9,639 nt of DNA from positions 1-9,639 of the forward strand of contig CAMYZK010000070.1 of assembly GCA_947303825.1 (NCBI GenBank), given 5' to 3'. Shown here piece after piece: positions 6,401 through 9,639 of the stretch. Source of the stretch: an uncultured Prevotella sp. Its GTDB lineage: Bacteria; Bacteroidota; Bacteroidia; Bacteroidales; Bacteroidaceae. A program made the position numbers and the translations under genes. Position 1 is the stretch's first letter, and each line of letters starts with the position of its first letter. Under the pieces are notes generated by a model that worked only from the letters and a program-made list of their open reading frames with translations, had not been told where the DNA came from and made no database searches.

Positions 6401-8147
6401 CGGGGCGTGTGCCGTTGGCGGCATGTGTGGCCCAGCTGCTCTCCTGCGAGAACTCTGCCAGGCGGTCGCCCAGCACCTTGCTCGCCATGAGGTTGGTGCC
6501 CCATCCGCTGCCGCCGGGCGAGTTGAGCCACTCACGCTGCAGGTCGCCGTCCCACCAGCAGCCCTCGAACATCGAGCCGCTGCGGGTCTGCCCCGTCTTC
6601 TCGCCCTTGCAGGTGTATACGTAGTCGTCGGCATAGCTGAACAGCTCGTAGCCCTTATAGCGCGCGTCCATGTCGAGGCATGTGCCGCGCCCTACGTCGA
6701 AGACCGAGGGCAGGTACCACTCCTTGATGCGCTCGGCGGTGCGGGCATCGTAGAGCAGCTGGCCGAGCAGGTCGCTCTGCTGTATGGCGAAGACCTCCAG
6801 TCCGGGACGGTCGGGGTCGATGTCGCTAAGTATGTAGCGGTCGCCGTGGCCTATGCCAGGACTGGCAAACCAGCCTGTCTTCGGGTTGACGGAGTAGCCG
6901 CCCTGTATCATCTCGTCGGTGCCGTCGCCATCGACGTCGGCCACGCGCAGCTGGTGGAACTCTGCCGGCCAGGGACGCTTGTCGTTGCGGCTCCACGTCT
7001 TGTCGTGGTGCCAGTTGGTGGGTGTGCCTGAAGTCCAGTCGTACTCCCAGGTGAAGACGTAGTTGTGGTGGGTCTTGTTGGTCTCACGGTCCAGGCACTC
7101 CATGACGAGCGAGGGATGGATGCCATCTAGGTAGCAGATGCAGAAGTGACCGTCCATGGCTGCATAGCCGTCGCTCATGTAGCTGGCACGGTTGGTACGG
7201 GTGTAACGGTCGGAGCCGTCGGTCACCTCGCTGTATTTCAGTTCGCTACAGGCAATCTCCTCGCCTGTCAGTCCGTCGATGACGCTGACGTAGAACGGAC
7301 GGTTGCGGGCGGTCTGCGAGCGGTAGTCCACTATGCCGTCGCCGTCAACGTCGGGCACTGTGCTCCCCATGGCATACTTGCCCCATGTCTCGTTCTGCTT
7401 GTCCCAGAAGCGTGTGCCGTCGCTGCTCTTTATCATCACCTCGCAGCGACCGTCGCAGTTGATGTCCCATGCCACCACCATGTCGTTCTGCCCGCCGCAG
7501 ATGTTCACGTTGGGGCCCATGTCTACCGTCCACAGCAGCTCGCCGCTGAACCGGTAGGCCTGTATCTTGTGGCTCGTGGTGGCGGTGTTCTCCTCGTTGT
7601 CGCTCTCGTCGCCCGAGGCGGCAGCGGCAAAGAGACGGTCTACCACCACGGCATCGTACTCGCCGTCGCCGTCGGTGTCCATAGGCCAAACGAACTTAGT
7701 GCGGTAGTCATCGCGCTTGAGCACTGTGTTGTCGTAGTTGATGTTCAGCCATACGTTGGGATAGGCCTGCGTCTTGTAAAGGAACGGCTTGCTCATGGGA
7801 CTCTCTACGCCGTCGGGAGTAATGGCAGTTACGGCATACTCGGTGTTGCTCGAGAGCGACGATGGGCTGTAGTTGGTGACCTTCAGCGGTGTGGAGTTCA
7901 TCTTTGTATATTCTGTAGCACCAGCGGTACGCTTATACACGTTGTAGGTTGTGCCCTCAGGTTCCTGGGCCAGCTTGCGCCAGGAGATCAGGCTCCCCTG
8001 TCCACCCGAAGCCGTAACGTTGGTGCGGATGGTGCTGCCTGAGCGGTTCACGGCCACTACGCCCCTGTCTAGCTTCTGCAACAGACGTTGTGCAGGGAGG
8101 CAGCTTGCCGATAGTAAAAGAATGCAAAGTGAGACTAGTCTTTTCAT
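3468..8147 (-). CDS. PL11 rhamnogalacturonan lyase fused to autotransporter-type beta-repeat stalk and sorting-like tail
   Basis: 1559 residues. Residues 1-20 are a signal peptide (MKRLVSLCILLLSASCLPAQ, cleavage after AQ). Residues about 22-660 form a family 11 polysaccharide lyase: an opening QKLDRGVVAV, a fibronectin-like strand set to about 125, then an eight-bladed-propeller type domain with calcium loops DTDGDGEYD (157-165), DVDGDGIVD (266-274) and DVDGDGTDE (404-412). The late conserved block ANGTRPAFMGDIIGDWREEV (577-596) keeps the NGT rhamnose-site residues I recall from YesW. Such enzymes cleave the rhamnose-galacturonate backbone of rhamnogalacturonan I by beta-elimination. Typical PL11 proteins are about 600-650 residues; this one goes on for 900. 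Residues about 760-1500 are Gly/Thr-rich beta-strand repeats (GGTL, SGSG, NGGTLT), including a full autotransporter-associated unit at 941-1050 (NIVWTGAES.. to ..KTIVNGGTLTV). Residues about 1512-1559 (VDVYTLDGVLLYRQ..LPKGTFVIV) resemble a Por-secretion (T9SS) tail. It is probably displayed on the cell surface. It has its own promoter; no SusC/D partners are in view. Confidence 0.92.
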   Translation of the reverse strand: MKRLVSLCILLLSASCLPAQRLLQKLDRGVVAVNRSGSTIRTNVTASGGQGSLISWRKLAQEPEGTTYNVYKRTAGATEYTKMNSTPLKVTNYSPSSLSSNTEYAVTAITPDGVESPMSKPFLYKTQAYPNVWLNINYDNTVLKRDDYRTKFVWPMDTDGDGEYDAVVVDRLFAAAASGDESDNEENTATTSHKIQAYRFSGELLWTVDMGPNVNICGGQNDMVVAWDINCDGRCEVMIKSSDGTRFWDKQNETWGKYAMGSTVPDVDGDGIVDYRSQTARNRPFYVSVIDGLTGEEIACSELKYSEVTDGSDRYTRTNRASYMSDGYAAMDGHFCICYLDGIHPSLVMECLDRETNKTHHNYVFTWEYDWTSGTPTNWHHDKTWSRNDKRPWPAEFHQLRVADVDGDGTDEMIQGGYSVNPKTGWFASPGIGHGDRYILSDIDPDRPGLEVFAIQQSDLLGQLLYDARTAERIKEWYLPSVFDVGRGTCLDMDARYKGYELFSYADDYVYTCKGEKTGQTRSGSMFEGCWWDGDLQREWLNSPGGSGWGTNLMASKVLGDRLAEFSQESSWATHAANGTRPAFMGDIIGDWREEVLLAKQSDNGSTGLVGYTTAMPTSYSIYCLQQDPHYRGDCTTRGYYQHPNTGFYLGGDMPMPPLPPVFEADLRWKGGASVATGFATFDMTQQVPYADGKSLMFDLCGDNSKRINIEKPLNAPVIYLMNPRGHDYELQSNHLWDTNAIVTTGTGQLIKSMQGTVKVAGYLRHTGRTIISEGTLLVNGEIDGPVELRARGTLSGTVTLKDTLVFEGALNYEGCRLMPSNYDEPLEGVITSKKSVTLPGNVYVEVTAGFIGNSDGSWPICSSLKVEGDLTFKGTNTVTVNLQNPDKAADYVIAECTGTLTCDVSKLKTRGLEGINYDLEVVDGKRLVLKINATRAPQDNIVWTGAESNIWNYKAQNFVLGGIATGSSTAFVPGDAVVFNAQGEKKTISVPEMMVTSGVTFDSGTYTLGGDGGISGEGGLTVNKDASVTLNMKYSDYTGKTIVNGGTLTVPNFYDGGQASALGSSPAAKGNLQLNGGTLVLSKDNMGTDRQITLTDTATIRITQSNSALSLKGMVSGSGYLVKDGSGQLNFTYGGTNSFAGLIVKKGIVAQGAWNSTFGKSGSPMVLAGGEVHQIDVNNTSTVPTFNHVVTVEEGTTNRILGSSRGKLNGSVKGKGNLTVETKYVRCDVGLSFASFEGVLTAKGSQFRLMSNVTDMSKCRLKVDAATSIAHYNSGAGSQVAATLKIGSLTGTATDGVLEGQTTYQVGSLGEDTQFSGLVKGTRLTKVGDGCLTLKTAGHTAPMTVSGGILEMSNTGSTVLTTGAVTVGSGGTLCGNALLSTVTVSKGGTITGGLKSAPGNLRLNGNLTLQEGSTLLCRLSASANSRITVAGNLKHNGETIVIEIPDGLVLKVGDELTLFNVTGTHSGTYIIDVMAENAGVNYTFDDSRLLSEGKLVVSSVATGIPSALSADTPVDVYTLDGVLLYRQTPYNEACKMLPKGTFVIVTREGRRGKVRIKS

Positions 8148-8160
8148 TTCGTTTGTTTGT

Positions 8161-8213
8161 TTGTTTTGTATTCGTAGAAGTGTTTGTTTTGTATTCGTAG
8201 AAGTGTTTGTTTT
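8161..8213 (-). repeat. 23-bp perfect tandem repeat in the lyase leader
   Basis: Positions 8161-8183 and 8184-8206 are identical 23-mers, followed by the first 7 nt of a third copy (8207-8213). They lie between the promoter and the start codon, so they form most of the roughly 80-nt leader. On the mRNA they read as A/C-rich, unstructured sequence (ACAAACACTTC...) next to the ATG, which suits translation initiation in this phylum. Confidence 0.9.
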
Positions 8214-8235
8214 CTGCTGTTTTCTTAAAACTCTG

Positions 8236-8267
8236 CAAAGTTACGAATATAATTATTTATGTGCAAA
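8236..8267 (-). promoter_or_regulatory. Bacteroidetes-type promoter for the PL11 lyase gene
   Basis: On the minus strand TTTG (8267-8264) is followed after 20 nt by TAACTTTG (8243-8236), an exact fit to TTTG/TAnnTTTG. Transcription should start near 8229, about 80 nt before the ATG at 8147. The spacing equals that of the promoter at 512-543. A second TTTG at 8271-8268 overlaps but is too far away. Confidence 0.8.
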
Positions 8268-8325
8268 CAAATCCGCAGGTTTTTATTGTCAAGTTTTGTG
8301 TGGCTCAAATATTAAAATTCGTAAA

Positions 8326-8360
8326 ATTGTCAGTTAATTGTTTTTTTATTTGTAATTTTG
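8326..8360 (+). promoter_or_regulatory. Probable promoter of tRNA-Ser
   Basis: TAATTTTG at 8353-8360 matches the -7 box on the plus strand. The only -33-like element is ATTG at 8326-8329, 23 nt away and one base off consensus. The distance to the mature tRNA 5' end is about 60 nt, reasonable for a short leader trimmed by RNase P. It is divergent from the lyase promoter. Confidence 0.4.
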
Positions 8361-8421
8361 CACGGTTTTTCTGGAGTAACGCTAGCTGAGAGATATTCTC
8401 CTTGAAGCGTAACTCATTGAA

Positions 8422-8509
8422 GGAGAGATGCTCGAGTGGCTGAAGAGGCACGCCTGGAAAGCGTGTAAACGTCAAAAGCGTTTCCCGGGTTCGAATCCCG
8501 GTCTCTCCG
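8422..8509 (+). tRNA. tRNA-Ser (anticodon GGA)
   Basis: 88 nt class II tRNA. The acceptor arm GGAGAGA (8422-8428) pairs with TCTCTCC (8502-8508), with discriminator G at 8509. The anticodon arm CACGC-CTGGAAA-GCGTG carries GGA, which reads UCC and UCU serine codons. A long variable arm (about TAAACGTCAAAAGCGTTT) follows, as expected for serine. The T arm CCGGG-TTCGAAT-CCCGG is intact. CCA is not encoded. The D arm region CTCGAGTGGCTGAAGAG is normal. Confidence 0.97.
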
Positions 8510-8516
8510 CTCCCAA

Positions 8517-8552
8517 GTTATTGTAAATCAATAACGTACAATCCCATTTTTT
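8517..8552 (+). terminator. Weak hairpin downstream of tRNA-Ser
   Basis: gttattg (8517-8523) and caataac (8529-8535) form a 7-bp perfect stem with loop taaat. A run of six T follows at 8547-8552, but 11 nt after the stem instead of next to it. It may end the tRNA transcript; the gap makes this uncertain. Confidence 0.35.
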
Positions 8553-8586
8553 ATTATTGCTGGACATTAAAAAAAACGTCTGCAGT

Positions 8587-8658
8587 GCACATTTTGGCAC
8601 ATTTTTGCACAAAAATGCACATTTCGGCACAAAAAACCTTGCAAAAACCTTGCAAATT
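8587..8658. repeat. Phased 10-bp GCAC repeats followed by two 11-bp CCTTGCAAA repeats
   Basis: GCAC occurs at 8587, 8597, 8607, 8617 and 8627, exactly every 10 bp, each followed by a run of A or T. The block includes an 18-bp near-perfect palindrome catttttg-ca-caaaaatg at 8600-8617. Two 11-mers, ccttgcaaaaa (8637-8647) and ccttgcaaatt (8648-8658), follow directly. The array lies 44 nt beyond the stop of the WG-repeat gene and 77 nt from the tRNA. Confidence 0.85.
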
Positions 8659-8701
8659 TTTGCCCTCGAAAGTGAACGCCAAAGTGCTGTCAATCAACAG
8701 A

Positions 8702-9639
8702 CTAAACTTTAATGTTATGCCCGTCTTCCTTGTAATTAGGATCACCATAAATGGCGAATTTGCCTTCAGATTTCTTATTCCTCTCTCGCTCAATCGCTGC
8801 TCTCTTTTTCTTAAATTCACTCTCATTATTGGCAAATAATTCCTCGCCATTGGGAGTGATTTGGTACCAAAGGCCTTCTCTTTTGGCAAACCACACTTTT
8901 TCTTCATCTCCATGTTTGTAAGTACTCTTAAAATCTTCGTAACTATATGGAGTAATCTCCTGGTACTCATAATTCCAAAAGTACCATACACCTTCAAACG
9001 GATATGCAAGAAATCTGTTGTCATTATCCTTGGATTCGTTTCCTTCATTTATGGCTATAACCCCAGAACCCAGAGTGATATAGTCATATTGGTTAGGAAC
9101 AACGATTGTCCCATTGTCATCAATGATACCATATTTGTTCTGATAACGGAATTGCGTAATATGGTCATGAAAAACACTATGTTCATATTTGGGAAGTTTC
9201 ACTTCCTCACCATTAGCTTTTATGAGTGTTTCTTCACTATCTTCATCTCCATCATAACCCATAAAATACTCATCATAATTATGAATATGAGAGTGTATCT
9301 TTGAGAATGGAGTTCCATCAAGATTATATAGCTGGCATCCTTCTTTTGAGAACACCAACAACTTATTACCTTCAAATCTTACCCTCTTTCCATTTATTTT
9401 CAGAATGGGGTTGTTGTTAACATCTACCACAAATCGCTCATCTCCAATTTCGACATCACAGGCTTTATGTTGTGAGAGGTAATATAGCGTGTCATATTGA
9501 GGTTCGATGGTAATAACACCTTTACTATTTACAAGTCCCCACTTATTATTGAATTGAATACCGGCATAATTACCATGAAACCAATGAACACGGGTATATT
9601 CAATAGGCAGTAATATAGTATTGTCTTTATCAACTATAC
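8702..9639 (-). CDS. WG-repeat protein (C-terminal part, start beyond right edge)
   Basis: The frame is open from the window edge to a TAA stop at 8704-8702, showing 311 residues; a GTG at 9430-9428 is internal and not the start, since typical repeat sequence precedes it. WG-type beta repeats are clear: FNNKWGLVNSKG followed by VITIEPQYDTL (visible residues 29-51), NKYGIIDDNGTIVVPNQYDYI (167-187, W replaced by Y), and a diverged REGLWYQITPNGEEL (253-267). Such repeats stack as beta-propeller or solenoid units, mostly with unknown ligands. A charged Lys/Glu/Arg segment (272-291) precedes the C-terminus HNIKV. Base composition here is much richer in A+T than in the lyase or ATPase genes, suggesting a separate origin. 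It converges on the tRNA-Ser. Whether it has a signal peptide cannot be seen. Confidence 0.85.
   Translation of the reverse strand, partial: IVDKDNTILLPIEYTRVHWFHGNYAGIQFNNKWGLVNSKGVITIEPQYDTLYYLSQHKACDVEIGDERFVVDVNNNPILKINGKRVRFEGNKLLVFSKEGCQLYNLDGTPFSKIHSHIHNYDEYFMGYDGDEDSEETLIKANGEEVKLPKYEHSVFHDHITQFRYQNKYGIIDDNGTIVVPNQYDYITLGSGVIAINEGNESKDNDNRFLAYPFEGVWYFWNYEYQEITPYSYEDFKSTYKHGDEEKVWFAKREGLWYQITPNGEELFANNESEFKKKRAAIERERNKKSEGKFAIYGDPNYKEDGHNIKV

Noticed and set aside
5850..7031. Long plus-strand open frame (393 codons) antisense to the lyase gene; likewise 7146-8042.
   Set aside because: Products are Val/Ala/His-rich nonsense with no domain, a usual shadow of a GC-rich gene in the opposite frame.
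8587..8636. CRISPR array.
   Set aside because: Units are only 10 bp with no spacers; this is a short tandem repeat.
8554..9048. 164-codon minus-strand frame overlapping the WG-repeat gene.
   Set aside because: Same strand but another frame; Cys/Lys-rich end comes from the phased repeats, while the WG frame has recognisable repeats throughout.

Overview
The window looks like a chromosomal segment of a gut or oral Bacteroidales bacterium, most likely a Prevotella/Segatella relative. Three things point there. Two promoters match the Bacteroidetes sigma consensus (TTTG, about 20 nt, TAnnTTTG). Start codons are preceded by A-rich leaders with no Shine-Dalgarno. The protein families are typical of the group: DUF4890, DUF4435, PL11 with an outer-surface sorting-like tail, and WG repeats. 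The species call is an inference from these traits, not from a marker gene.

Layout from left to right. (1) 1-135, minus: the first 45 codons of a gene running off the left edge. (2) 136-683: a long intergenic region full of hairpins, with a strong minus-strand promoter at 512-543, so the left gene would carry a structured leader of roughly 370 nt. (3) 684-1175, plus: a small secreted basic DUF4890/Spy-like protein. (4) 1172-2206 and 2232-3062, minus: a DUF4435 Toprim-type protein and an upstream compact ABC-class AAA ATPase. The two are 25 nt apart and resemble the two-gene layout of PARIS/OLD-type anti-phage systems. (5) 3063-3467: a gene-free stretch made almost wholly of repeats, including an unusual compound palindrome with a G-quadruplex motif on each strand. 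(6) 3468-8147, minus: a 1559-residue secreted protein joining a family 11 rhamnogalacturonan lyase, an autotransporter-type beta-strand-repeat stalk and a sorting-like tail, with its own promoter at 8236-8267 and a duplicated 23-bp leader. (7) 8422-8509, plus: tRNA-Ser(GGA). (8) 8510-8701: AT-rich DNA with 10-bp-phased A/T tracts. (9) 8702-9639, minus: a WG-repeat protein open at the right edge, far richer in A+T than the rest.

No single pathway links the genes. The lyase would act on pectin rhamnogalacturonan outside the cell. The ATPase/DUF4435 pair is a candidate defence module. The drop in GC just past the tRNA-Ser 3' end suggests that the right side is a separately acquired segment. The most notable observations are the lyase-solenoid fusion, the candidate PARIS-like pair, the double G4 palindrome, the heptanucleotide repeats that supply gene ends, and the structured leader at the left.
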